A stretch of DNA of 64,000 nt from assembly GCA_012841375.1 (NCBI GenBank), contig DUUV01000044.1:1-64000 (forward strand). Reading direction: 5' to 3'. Under the pieces are notes generated by a model that had not been told where the DNA came from, ran no database searches, and saw only the letters and a list, made by a program, of their open reading frames with translations. The stretch's first letter is position 1; each line of letters begins with the position of its first letter. Position numbers and translations under genes: made by a program. Positions 1 to 7,586 of the stretch are shown here, in pieces. The stretch comes from Candidatus Fermentithermobacillaceae bacterium. Its GTDB lineage: Bacteria; Bacillota; Sulfobacillia; Fermentithermobacillales; Fermentithermobacillaceae.

Positions 1-184
1 CACGCAAAATTGACTGAACGTCTACCCGAATCGGCACAGCGCAGTACTCGGCCAGCCTGTCCGGGCCGATACACTCAATACGGATGTCGCTGCCGTTCGC
101 CGGCCCGCCGGTCTCGCCGTCCGTGGACCTCACGACCTCGCCCGCGGCACAGTCACATTCGCGTTCTGTCCGTTCTCTCACCAT
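1..184 (-). CDS. Probable GNAT-family N-acetyltransferase, N-terminal part only
   Basis: This gene is absent from the ORF track because it runs off the left edge. On the minus strand an AAAGGAGG sequence sits 8 nt before an ATG at 184 and opens a frame with no stop to base 1 (61 codons). The visible protein begins MVRERTERECDCAAGE and then reads IRIECIGPDRLAEYCAVPI. The second stretch resembles, from memory, the start of small GNAT acetyltransferases in Bacillota that open with an IR.E...PERLAEY.-type segment. The acetyl-CoA binding motif lies outside the window, so the family call is tentative. The reading frame and start are well supported. It is divergent from the response-regulator operon at 287. 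Confidence 0.5.
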   Translation of the reverse strand, partial: MVRERTERECDCAAGEVVRSTDGETGGPANGSDIRIECIGPDRLAEYCAVPIRVDVQSILR

Positions 185-198
185 CCACCCCGCCTCCT

Positions 199-229
199 TT
201 GATTCGCGGTCTCACGAGTATGCTATTAT
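199..229 (+). promoter_or_regulatory. Candidate promoter of the two-component operon (extended -10)
   Basis: TGCTATTAT at 221-229 is an extended -10 element (TGn plus TATTAT). TTGATT at 199-204 could be a -35 but the spacing is a long 19 nt. Transcription would begin near 236, about 50 nt before the GTG start of the response regulator. The same TGC-TATAAT style of -10 recurs elsewhere in the window (23.8 kb, 52.6 kb, 63.5 kb), which supports it. Confidence 0.4.
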
Positions 230-286
230 GACGGCAGGTACAGTCAATAGGTAGGGTGGTTGTGAACAAGGAGGTCGCCCATCTCA

Positions 287-1027
287 GTGTCTGAGAGAAC
301 AGTGCTCATCGCAGACGATGAAGACCACATTCGACAACTGGTCAGACTCTACCTGGTCAACGAAGGGTTCTGCGTCATCGAGGCCAAGACCGGCAAAGAA
401 GCCTTGAAGGCATGGCGTGAACAGGCTCCCCGTCTCATTATCCTGGACATAATGATGCCCGAACTGGACGGCAGGGAAGTACTGCAAGAGATACGCAAGG
501 AAGGCAAGACGCCCGTCATCATGCTCACAGCCAAGGACGCCGAGATGGACAAGGTCTACGGGCTGGAACTGGGGGCGGACGACTACGTAACGAAACCGTT
601 CAGTCCCCGCGAACTGGTATCCAGGGTGAAGGCAGTTCTCCGGCGCGCGGAAGAGCCCGAGCCCGAAGCCGTCTCATACCCGGGTCTCACCATAAACAAG
701 GAGTCTCGCGAGGTAATAGTTTCGGGGGAACGGATGACACTCCCGCCGAAGGAATTCGACTTGCTCTGGCTCATGGCAACCAACCCTAACAAAGTCTTCT
801 CCAGAGAATACCTGCTGGAGAAGGTCTGGGAGTACACGTATTTCGGCGATATCCGGACCGTGGACGTCCACGTCCGCCGCCTGAGGCAAAAGGTCGAAAA
901 AAACCCGGAGCACCCCGAATACATCAAGACGGCTTGGGGCGCGGGGTATAAATTCGAGTACCACGGAACGGACGGCAAGAGGAGCGAAGCCGGCGTTGCG
1001 GAGTCGACCGAAGAGCATCCAGGGTAG
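287..1027 (+). CDS. OmpR/PhoB-family response regulator
   Basis: A 246-residue DNA-binding response regulator. The receiver domain (about 1-120) shows the acidic pair DDED at 10-13, the phospho-acceptor Asp54 in IILDIMMPELDG, the conserved Thr81 and Lys103 in YVTKPF. A winged-helix output domain fills about 130-228 and ends with the usual VDVHVRRLRQKV recognition region. The start is GTG at 287 behind AAGGAGG, with a long 12-nt spacing. The cognate kinase begins 31 nt downstream, so the pair is probably one operon. The 11-bp-phased repeats downstream of the kinase look like PhoP/PhoB-type sites and are a plausible target. The signal sensed is unknown. Confidence 0.9.
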   Translation: MSERTVLIADDEDHIRQLVRLYLVNEGFCVIEAKTGKEALKAWREQAPRLIILDIMMPELDGREVLQEIRKEGKTPVIMLTAKDAEMDKVYGLELGADDYVTKPFSPRELVSRVKAVLRRAEEPEPEAVSYPGLTINKESREVIVSGERMTLPPKEFDLLWLMATNPNKVFSREYLLEKVWEYTYFGDIRTVDVHVRRLRQKVEKNPEHPEYIKTAWGAGYKFEYHGTDGKRSEAGVAESTEEHPG

Positions 1028-1058
1028 CGATCGATCCGTATCCGTATCACGGCGTGTC

Positions 1059-2675
1059 ATGGAAAGGAGCGTTGCACGGCAGGTGTCTCTCCGGGGAAGG
1101 CTCATGGCCACGTTTGTCGTCATCATATTGCTGGTCGGCCTGGTGATGGGCGCCTACCAGTCGCGCCTCCTCAATACCTATTTTCGCGGAATCGCCTCGA
1201 ACCAGCTAGTGCAGCAGGCCCGGAACATGGAGCTCCTGATCGCGCGGGTGTCCGTTGCGCCACCCTCAGAATCAGGCGTTGTCAGAAACCTGGTCGGCGT
1301 TATCAGCTCGGTGACATCTTCCAGAGTCCTTGTCACAGACACTCACGGGATCATACTGGTCGATTCATCAGACGGACAGCTCGTAGGGCAGGTAGTGGCG
1401 TCTCAATATCTCTCACGCACCCTCAGAAACGGCCAGACCCAGACCTTCGACTTCCCGAGCGCCGGCACAGATGCCGTGGGCGCGGCGGTACCCTGGCGAA
1501 CAGGCGCTTACATTACAGGCGCCATGATCTTCATAAGACCTCTCTCCGCCGTGGCCAGACAGTCTACCCTTGAGGCCGCCCGGTTCATGCTCAGAGCGGG
1601 ACTTTTGGCCACGACGGTTGCCCTCCTTCTATCGTACGTCCTCGCATCCAACATCACCGACCCGCTCAGGCGGATGTCACAGGTCGCCCGGTCGATCTCC
1701 AAGGGCGATTTCCGCCAGCGAGTGGATATCCGGTCAAACGACGAGCTCGGAGACCTGGCTCAAGCCATGAACTCTATGTCAAGAGAGATATCCGTGTTGG
1801 TCGACAACCTCACCCGGGAGAAAGAAAAGCTCAAGGCCCTGGCTGAAGAGAGGCAAAACATGATGTCGGACATATCCCACGACCTCCGCACCCCTATCAC
1901 ATCCATCAGAGGATTTGTGGAGGCCCTCCAGGACGGCGTCATAAAGGACCCAGAAGAGCAGCGTCGCACACTGGAGATAATCCACGACGAGTCGGAAAGG
2001 TTGTCGCGCCTGGTTGAGGACCTGTTCTACTTGGCGAGACTCGAAGCCGGTGAGATCCCCGTCGAAATGGCCCCGGTCGACTTCGCGGATGTCGTCCGCG
2101 CGAGCATGAACAGCGTCCGGCCCCAGTCGCTGGAGAAAAACATCGACCTCCGGTTCAGCGCGAACGAGGCCGCTGCATCAGGGAAAGCGATGGTCCTCGG
2201 GTCGGCCGACAGGCTGACGAGAGCCGTCCTGAACCTCCTGGACAACGCCATCAAGTACTCTCCTGAGGCCGGGATAGTGGAGGTCTCGCTAAACGTTACC
2301 GGGAGGAACTCAGTCAAGGCAGACGGCACGCAGGACCCGACACACATCAATGCGCAGGCGCGCGCCCGAGAGGCAGGCTCGGGCTATGTCACCCTGTCCG
2401 TCTCCGACCAGGGCCCCGGCATCCCCGAGGAGGCCATCCCCCACATTTTCCAGCGCTTCTACAGGGCCGACAAGTCCCGGGCCCGGATAAAGTCCAGCGC
2501 CGGATTAGGCCTCTCCATCGCCAAGTTCATCGTTGACGGGCACGGCGGCAGTCTCTCGGTTGAGAGCGAAACGGGCAGAGGGACGACCATGCGGATGGAG
2601 CTGCCGCTCATCGAAGCCGGAGAACCCAGTGACGCCGGCGGATCCCTGGTGGATCGAAACCCGCCTCATTGTTAA
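1059..2675 (+). CDS. HAMP-domain sensor histidine kinase
   Basis: A 538-residue membrane kinase, partner of the preceding regulator. The ORF track starts at 996 inside the regulator, but the ATG at 1059 behind GGCGTGTC gives the more natural MERSVARQVSLRGRL start. There are two membrane segments (about 17-33 and about 180-205) bracketing an extracytoplasmic sensor region of about 145 residues. They are followed by HAMP (ITDPLRRMSQVARSISKG), the HisKA box with SDISHDLRTPITS, and an HATPase domain with N box LLDNAIKYS, G1 SDQGPGIPE and G2 GLGLSIAKF. All catalytic motifs are intact. The layout is PhoR/ResE-like. The stop codon lies within the first of three phased TTAACA-like repeats. Confidence 0.9.
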   Translation: MERSVARQVSLRGRLMATFVVIILLVGLVMGAYQSRLLNTYFRGIASNQLVQQARNMELLIARVSVAPPSESGVVRNLVGVISSVTSSRVLVTDTHGIILVDSSDGQLVGQVVASQYLSRTLRNGQTQTFDFPSAGTDAVGAAVPWRTGAYITGAMIFIRPLSAVARQSTLEAARFMLRAGLLATTVALLLSYVLASNITDPLRRMSQVARSISKGDFRQRVDIRSNDELGDLAQAMNSMSREISVLVDNLTREKEKLKALAEERQNMMSDISHDLRTPITSIRGFVEALQDGVIKDPEEQRRTLEIIHDESERLSRLVEDLFYLARLEAGEIPVEMAPVDFADVVRASMNSVRPQSLEKNIDLRFSANEAAASGKAMVLGSADRLTRAVLNLLDNAIKYSPEAGIVEVSLNVTGRNSVKADGTQDPTHINAQARAREAGSGYVTLSVSDQGPGIPEEAIPHIFQRFYRADKSRARIKSSAGLGLSIAKFIVDGHGGSLSVESETGRGTTMRMELPLIEAGEPSDAGGSLVDRNPPHC

Positions 2676-2711
2676 ACAACCGTTAACACCTTTTCTATTG
2701 TGCGTTCACAC
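2671..2711 (+). promoter_or_regulatory. Phased TTAACA-like direct repeats, candidate response-regulator binding site
   Basis: Three related heptamers occur at 2672 (TTAAACA), 2683 (TTAACAC) and 2705 (TTCACAC). Their spacings are 11 and 22 bp, exactly one and two helical turns. Direct repeats of TTAACA-type boxes at an 11-bp period are the hallmark of PhoP-type OmpR-family sites. The cluster lies between the kinase gene and the secreted coiled-coil gene at 2823. TAGAAT at about 2725 could serve as the -10. A perfect inverted repeat TCAACGAACCGTTGA follows immediately. Confidence 0.45.
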
Positions 2712-2822
2712 TTTCGGGCGACAATTAGAATCAACGAACCGTTGATCTATGGAAGCCCGAGGCAGAGGGAATATGAGAAGCGTGCGGCTTCCAGAGCAGA
2801 GAGAGAAAGGAGGTTTCTACCG

Positions 2823-3323
2823 ATGCGAACCAAGAGGCTAATCATAGCCGTACTGGTAGGCGCGTTGTGCCTCGTAATAGGCGTCGCCTCAGTCGCGTTG
2901 GCCAACCGGTCAACCGAAGGTGCCGGTGAAGTCCCTGCACTCCGGTGGGGGCGCCAGATGGGCAAGAGAATGGCAGCCTGCATGCCGGGCCGCTTGAGCA
3001 GGGCGCTCGGAGCAGGATTCGTGAGGAGGCCCGGCGAGGACGTACGGGGCCTCGAGCCGTCCCAAGAACGCCTGGAGATGGCCATCGAGCGGGTGACCGA
3101 GAACATAGAGAGGTTGACCGAACGCTTGGAGACGTTCCAGTCAAAGCTCCCTGAATACGAGGCGAGGATAGCCGAGATCGAAGACGAAACCCTCCGAGAG
3201 TTTGCCCAAAGGCGTTTGGACATCCTGAGGCAGCAGTACGAGCTTGGCGAAGACCGGCTCGCCATCATGCGCCAAAGGCTCGGTCTTCTCCAAGACCAGC
3301 TTGACTATGCCAAATCAAGGTAA
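2823..3323 (+). CDS. Secreted coiled-coil protein, unknown function
   Basis: A 166-residue protein whose start is fixed by GAAAGGAGG ending 9 nt before ATG 2823. The track's upstream extension has no ribosome binding site. The N-terminus MRTKRLIIAVLVGALCLVIG is a signal peptide or signal anchor (cleavage plausible near ALAN, residue 30). From about residue 78 the chain is nearly all charged heptad-like helix, for example ERVTENIERLTERLETFQ and RRLDILRQQYELGEDRLAIM. There is no cysteine-rich or enzymatic motif. Its position just behind a two-component pair and phased repeats suggests an extracytoplasmic accessory or output of that system, in the manner of CpxP-like helical stress proteins. That parallel is contextual only. 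Confidence 0.7.
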   Translation: MRTKRLIIAVLVGALCLVIGVASVALANRSTEGAGEVPALRWGRQMGKRMAACMPGRLSRALGAGFVRRPGEDVRGLEPSQERLEMAIERVTENIERLTERLETFQSKLPEYEARIAEIEDETLREFAQRRLDILRQQYELGEDRLAIMRQRLGLLQDQLDYAKSR

Positions 3324-3593
3324 CCCGAATATCGTCCAAGCATGAGGGAATACGGATTCATCGGAGCAGGCCTGAGGAGCGGTTGGAGATGGTTTTCGGG
3401 GGCTAGGTTTCGAGTACCATAGTAGGCGTCAGTCTGGGTGAGCGGGCCTGCTCCGCCACCTTTCTTTTTGTGCCCGCACTCTGAGAGGCCTTTCTTGCCT
3501 ACCTCTCCCAACGGCTGAGCAGGAGCTAAGGGCCGTGTGAAGGAGTTCTCCTCCACTTACTCGAATATGGACGAAGCCCTAGGAGGCGACGCC

Positions 3594-4220
3594 ATGTTCG
3601 TTAGAGACGTGATGACACGCAATCCGGCATCCATCCATCCAGATGCGACACTGCGTGAGCTGCTGGCACTTATGACAGAGAAGACCTTCGAGGCGATTCC
3701 CGTCCGGTCCAACGGCAAGGTAACCGGGATAGTCACCGATTGGGACATCGTGACAAACACCCCTAAGTCGGGGGAGTCGGATTACCTGGATACCGTGAAG
3801 GTCAAGGACATCATGACGGCCAACGTGATGACCGTAAGTGAGAACGAAGTCATCGAGATGGCCGCGTATCACATGTATTTCCACGACCTTGACGCGCTGC
3901 CCGTAGTCGACGAAGCAGGCAATCTGATCGCCATCGTCACCCAGAACGACGTCTTTAGGACCCTGGTTTCACTCATGGGACTTCGGGCGAAGGGGACTCG
4001 ACTCACCATAGAGATCCCCGACAGGGCCGGAGTCCTAGCCGAGATCACCGGGATTGTCAGGGACTTCGGCATATCCATAGCCAGCCTCTCGACCAACCTG
4101 CACCCCGGGGCGCCCACCGGACTGGTTATCTTGAGAGTGAAGTCCGGCGACGTGGATGGGCTTGTGAAAGCAATATCGGCCAAGTATAAGGTAATCCACG
4201 TATCGAAGACGTGGGAGTAG
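3594..4220 (+). CDS. CBS-pair and ACT domain protein
   Basis: A 208-residue cytosolic ligand-sensing protein. AGGAGG 7 nt upstream of ATG 3594 fixes the start, so the track's GTG at 3537 is unlikely. CBS motif 1 spans about 1-58 (MFVRDVMTRNPASIHPDATL) and CBS motif 2 about 72-125 (VKDIMTANVMTVSENE). A C-terminal ACT domain runs from about 134 (RLTIEIPDRAGVLAEITGIV). This CBS-CBS-ACT layout is the AcuB-like architecture. CBS pairs usually bind adenine nucleotides and ACT domains bind amino acids or other small effectors. No enzymatic domain is present, so a regulatory role is likely. It converges on mnmA with only 14 bp between. Confidence 0.85.
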   Translation: MFVRDVMTRNPASIHPDATLRELLALMTEKTFEAIPVRSNGKVTGIVTDWDIVTNTPKSGESDYLDTVKVKDIMTANVMTVSENEVIEMAAYHMYFHDLDALPVVDEAGNLIAIVTQNDVFRTLVSLMGLRAKGTRLTIEIPDRAGVLAEITGIVRDFGISIASLSTNLHPGAPTGLVILRVKSGDVDGLVKAISAKYKVIHVSKTWE

Positions 4221-4234
4221 AAGGGCAGGACAGT

Positions 4235-5341
4235 CTACTTCTTTCCCAGCCTCTTGGCGATGACCCCGCCGCCGTACACTAGATCGTCCTGGTAGAGGAC
4301 GGCTGACTGACCCGGTGTGACCGCAAACTCCGGGGTATCGAAGCGGATGACGGCAGAGTCCGGCTCCTCCTGCCTGTAGGAGAGCGGCTCCATCGTGGCG
4401 CCGACTTCCTTTCCTCTGTACCGGACCATGCAGATGCCCCGGACTGGATCTCGCAGCCTGTTGTCCGCGATTACGTTCAGCCCTTCCACAACACAGCCCA
4501 TCGAATACGCTTCAGACCGCTTCCCGACAACTACGGCGTTCCTGGCCCGGTCGAGATCCACGACATAGAGGGGCTCCCCACCCGCGACCCCCAGCCCCTT
4601 CCTCTGCCCCACCGTGTAGAACGGCAAGCCGGCGTGCCTCCCCAAGACTTTGCCCGAAGTATCGACGATGTCTCCCGGTTCGGCCTCAAGTCCTCGCCCG
4701 GACAAGAACTCTCTATAGGAACCGGTAACAAAACAGATCTCCTGGCTCTCAGGCTTATCGGCAGTCCTGAGTCCCGATTCCCGGGCTAGTCTCCGGACCT
4801 CTTCCTTTGTCAGGTCGCCCAACGGAAAGAGGGAGTGCTCCAACTCGTCCTGGGTCAGCTGGTACAGAGCGTAGCTCTGGTCCTTGGTCCGGTCAACTCC
4901 CCTCATGAGCAATGCCCGGCTCTCAGAATCGGTTCGGTGCCGCACTCTTGCATAGTGGCCCGTGGCGATGTAATCACACCCGAGCTCTCTGGCCTTCCGG
5001 AGCAGGTGACCGAACTTCATGGCCCGGTTGCACTGAAGGCACGGGTTGGGAGTTCTTGCCAGGAAATACTCTCTCACAAAGGGAAGTATCACACTTTCAT
5101 CGAATTCTTCGACCAGATCAATAGTGTAGTGCGGGATCCCGAGGCTGTGGCAGATCCTCATGGCATCCTGGGCCATCTCAAGGGTGCAACAAGGAGCGCG
5201 GACCACATCCTGGGAAGGAGGGTTCGGAAGGAGCTTCATGGTGAGCCCAATCACGTCATATCCCTGCCTCTTGAGGAGAAGGCACGCGACGGAGCTATCG
5301 ACCCCGCCCGACATGGCGACTGCCACTCTTTTCGCCTGCAA
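4235..5341 (-). CDS. mnmA: tRNA-specific 2-thiouridylase MnmA
   Basis: A 368-residue enzyme, normal for the family, that installs the 2-thio group at U34 of tRNA Lys/Glu/Gln. The ATP PP-loop AMSGGVDSSVACLL lies near the N-terminus. The nucleophilic cysteine is in NPCLQCNRAMKF and the second, persulfide-carrying cysteine in ESQEICFVTG. The YTVGQRKGLG segment and C-terminal beta-barrel (FDTPEFAVTPGQSAVLY) complete the family signature. The start is probably TTG at 5341, about 11 nt after GAAAGG. It stands alone between a convergent CBS protein and a divergent GH4 gene. No cysteine desulfurase gene is adjacent. Confidence 0.95.
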   Translation of the reverse strand: MQAKRVAVAMSGGVDSSVACLLLKRQGYDVIGLTMKLLPNPPSQDVVRAPCCTLEMAQDAMRICHSLGIPHYTIDLVEEFDESVILPFVREYFLARTPNPCLQCNRAMKFGHLLRKARELGCDYIATGHYARVRHRTDSESRALLMRGVDRTKDQSYALYQLTQDELEHSLFPLGDLTKEEVRRLARESGLRTADKPESQEICFVTGSYREFLSGRGLEAEPGDIVDTSGKVLGRHAGLPFYTVGQRKGLGVAGGEPLYVVDLDRARNAVVVGKRSEAYSMGCVVEGLNVIADNRLRDPVRGICMVRYRGKEVGATMEPLSYRQEEPDSAVIRFDTPEFAVTPGQSAVLYQDDLVYGGGVIAKRLGKK

Positions 5342-5477
5342 GGACGAATCACGCCTTTCAAATCCCGTTTCTTTGCCTAGAGGTTCATCGCCTGGACCCG
5401 GCTTATCTGGATTCTGCTCACCTGGATTCTATTTGACCCGTCTCGTGCGAGGCAACCCTTGAAGGAGGTCTTCAGGT

Positions 5478-6809
5478 ATGTCAAGCGGGCTTAGGGTATC
5501 CATTCTCGGCGGAGGGAGCGCCTACACCCCCGGCCTAATAGAGGGATTCATCCGTATGAAGGACACCGTTCCCCTGGAGAGACTGGTCCTCATGGACATA
5601 GACTCCCGGAAACTGGCTATTGTAGGGGCGATGGTCAAGACCATGCTTGAGGCGGAGATGCCCGACACCCGGCTCGACCTTACACAGGACCGCTTAGAGG
5701 CCATCCAGGATATGGACTTCATCTTGTGCCAGATCCGCGTCGGCGGCCTTAACGCTCGTCACATTGATGAATCCATCCCCGCCCAGATGGGGCTGGTGGG
5801 ACAGGAGACGACCGGGCCGGGCGGCTTCGCCATGGCCCTCCGCACGATCCCTGTGATGGTGGATATCGCACGGGACATCGAGACTCACAACCCAGGCGCG
5901 TGGCTGATCAACTACACGAACCCGACGGGGCTTGTCGCCGAGGCGATCTACAAGGCTTGCCCGATCAAAGAGATCTCCATCTGCGATGAGCCGATGATCC
6001 TCCAGGAGGCGCTGGCAGGCTTTGTGGGAGTTGAACCGGCCTCGCTGTTCATGGAATACTTCGGCCTGAATCACCTGGGTTGGGCCCGCAGAGTCATGCT
6101 TCGAGGAAACGATATCCTCCCCGTGCTGCGCCAGACCCTGCAGGAAGTCCCCGGTCTCAACCTTGACAGAGTGTTCGGCAGCGATGTTATGGCGGATCCA
6201 AAGGCCCAGATGGAACTGGAAAACACTCTCAGGATATTCCGGGAGACAGGACTTCTCCCGTCTCCATACCTGCAGTACTACTTCTTCACCGATGAGATAA
6301 TCAGGCATCAGGCCGACTCTGGCCGGACCCGGGCCCAGGAGGTTATGGAACTTGAGAAGGCGATTCTGGCCGATTTCGAGGAAGTCACCGCCGGGCGGAA
6401 GAAGCCGGAGCTCAAGAGAGGCGGAAGGTGGCACGCCGACATGATGATTGGGCTTCTGGGCGCAATCGCCCAGGGCTCGCGGTCGGTTTACATAGTTAAT
6501 GTGCCTAACCAGGGCAGCATGCCTGAACTCCCTTACGGAAAGATCGTCGAGGTGCCGGCTATCGTGGACGCTTCCGGTTCCCATGCCTTTGCCGTAGGGA
6601 ACATGCCCGCGAGCGTACGCGGCCTTATCCAAGCAGTGGCCGCGTACGAGGAGCTGACGGTAGAGGCTGCCCTTAAGGGCTCAAGGAAACACGCGCTCGA
6701 GGCCTTGGCCTGCCACCCACTTGTGCCGTCCCGTGAGACGGCTAAGAAGCTGCTCGACGCGTATCTCAGTGCTCACGCCGAATACCTGCCCCAGTTTGTC
6801 GGCTCTTGA
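5478..6809 (+). CDS. GH4 family NAD-dependent glycosidase, divergent copy 1
   Basis: A 443-residue family-4 glycoside hydrolase behind GAAGGAGG. These enzymes cleave alpha- or beta-glycosides, often 6-phosphorylated, by an NAD+- and Mn2+-dependent oxidation-elimination route. The Rossmann motif VSILGGGSAYTP opens the protein. VGQETTGPGGFAMALRTIP and NPTGLVAEA are the typical core motifs. Metal ligands are predicted at Cys169 (in ISICDEP) and His199 (in GLNHLGW). The ICDEP form departs from the CNVP sequence seen in copy 2 at 9835, so the two paralogues probably have different substrates. The neighbours (GPH symporter, PIG-L deacetylase, second GH4, sugar kinase) form a saccharide-use locus. 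Confidence 0.9.
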   Translation: MSSGLRVSILGGGSAYTPGLIEGFIRMKDTVPLERLVLMDIDSRKLAIVGAMVKTMLEAEMPDTRLDLTQDRLEAIQDMDFILCQIRVGGLNARHIDESIPAQMGLVGQETTGPGGFAMALRTIPVMVDIARDIETHNPGAWLINYTNPTGLVAEAIYKACPIKEISICDEPMILQEALAGFVGVEPASLFMEYFGLNHLGWARRVMLRGNDILPVLRQTLQEVPGLNLDRVFGSDVMADPKAQMELENTLRIFRETGLLPSPYLQYYFFTDEIIRHQADSGRTRAQEVMELEKAILADFEEVTAGRKKPELKRGGRWHADMMIGLLGAIAQGSRSVYIVNVPNQGSMPELPYGKIVEVPAIVDASGSHAFAVGNMPASVRGLIQAVAAYEELTVEAALKGSRKHALEALACHPLVPSRETAKKLLDAYLSAHAEYLPQFVGS

Positions 6810-6873
6810 GAGAGTCCGGCTGCGCCTCTGGCCTCACGAACCCCCCGGCAGCCGCCCGCCCACTAAAGAGTCG

Positions 6874-6903
6874 AGACCCGGCTCCTTCGGGAGACCGGAT
6901 CTC
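6874..6903. terminator. Hairpin with TTCG tetraloop between convergent genes
   Basis: CCGGCTCC-TTCG-GGAG-a-CCGG, extended by GAGA/ATCTC flanks, forms a strong stem capped by a stable TTCG tetraloop. It lies between the plus-strand GH4 gene and the minus-strand Gly/Pro-rich gene. The T-tract is weak, so efficient intrinsic termination is uncertain. Confidence 0.4.
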
Positions 6904-6957
6904 CACACTCTGTCTCCATCATGACCTCCATCGCCGCCTAGACATCCTGAGGACCGG

Positions 6958-7497
6958 CTACATCATGGGGACTCCCGCGCAGATGATCATGCCGATGGCG
7001 TTGTAGGGAACCGCCACCTCATGGAAGTCGCTCATCGTTCGCCCCGCGCCAACGTTCACGCTGATATAGTCGGTCCCCGCGAAGGCGAGTACCCCCTGCA
7101 AAACGGTTGTCATAATCCCCATACCGGGAGTCGGCTCCGGGCACGGAGGCATCGGACCCGGGCACGGAGGCCTTGGCTCCGGACACGGCCCTCTCAGACG
7201 ACGCTTGGCCTCTACGTCATCCAGGCTGGAAACCCCGGGCCATGCCGGCCGGCCCCCACCGGACCCACGGCCTGGATCGAACCCGGTGCCTGGACCGAAG
7301 CCCGAACCGAAACCGGGACCGAAACCTTGGCCAGGACACGGCACACCTGGACCTGGGAACCTGCCCGGCATTCCCGGCATCTCCGGGGCGAGATCACCGT
7401 GGACGCCGCTCAGAAAAACGGTAACCGGCATACCTATACATGCCTGGAGTCTCTCCATGATCGTCCCGGGTAATTGAAGCGCTGCCGGCTTAGACAT
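6958..7497 (-). CDS. Gly/Pro-rich protein with a split Sm-like (DUF2642-like) fold
   Basis: A 179-residue protein with ATG 7497 behind GAGGAGGG. Residues about 14-35 read ERLQACIGMPVTVFLSGVHGDL. Residues about 127-178 read GVLAFAGTDYISVNV followed by VAVPYNAIGMIICAG. Joined, these two parts match the short Sm-like pattern of spore-associated DUF2642-type proteins (conserved G.V.V...G.L..VG.DYI...IP...I). Between them lies an insert of about 90 residues made mostly of Gly and Pro (PGFGSGFGPGTGFDPG, PCPGPMPPCPEP), with repeated CPGP/CPEP units. Function is unknown. A surface or spore-layer protein is possible but unproven. It lies 89 bp downstream of the symporter gene on the same strand. The family match is by eye. 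Confidence 0.6.
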   Translation of the reverse strand: MSKPAALQLPGTIMERLQACIGMPVTVFLSGVHGDLAPEMPGMPGRFPGPGVPCPGQGFGPGFGSGFGPGTGFDPGRGSGGGRPAWPGVSSLDDVEAKRRLRGPCPEPRPPCPGPMPPCPEPTPGMGIMTTVLQGVLAFAGTDYISVNVGAGRTMSDFHEVAVPYNAIGMIICAGVPMM

Positions 7498-7586
7498 TGC
7501 CTGTAATCCCTCCTCATCGGGCGAATCTCGTCAACATGTTATGTAGACTTCACCCTCTGGGTGCCGGGATCCAAGACACGAACCGG

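Noticed and set aside
10-231. ORF-track 73-aa plus-strand ORF
   Set aside because: It runs antisense to the minus-strand GNAT-like gene, has no ribosome site and an Arg/Pro/Ser composition typical of a shadow frame.
5342-5477. Duplicated CTGGATTCT in the mnmA-GH4 gap
   Set aside because: Two 9-mers in a 136-bp gap with no symmetry or promoter context are not enough to call an operator.
5694-6632. 312-aa minus-strand ORF opposite the first GH4 gene
   Set aside because: Long but antisense to a clearly conserved enzyme, with shadow-type composition and no Shine-Dalgarno sequence.
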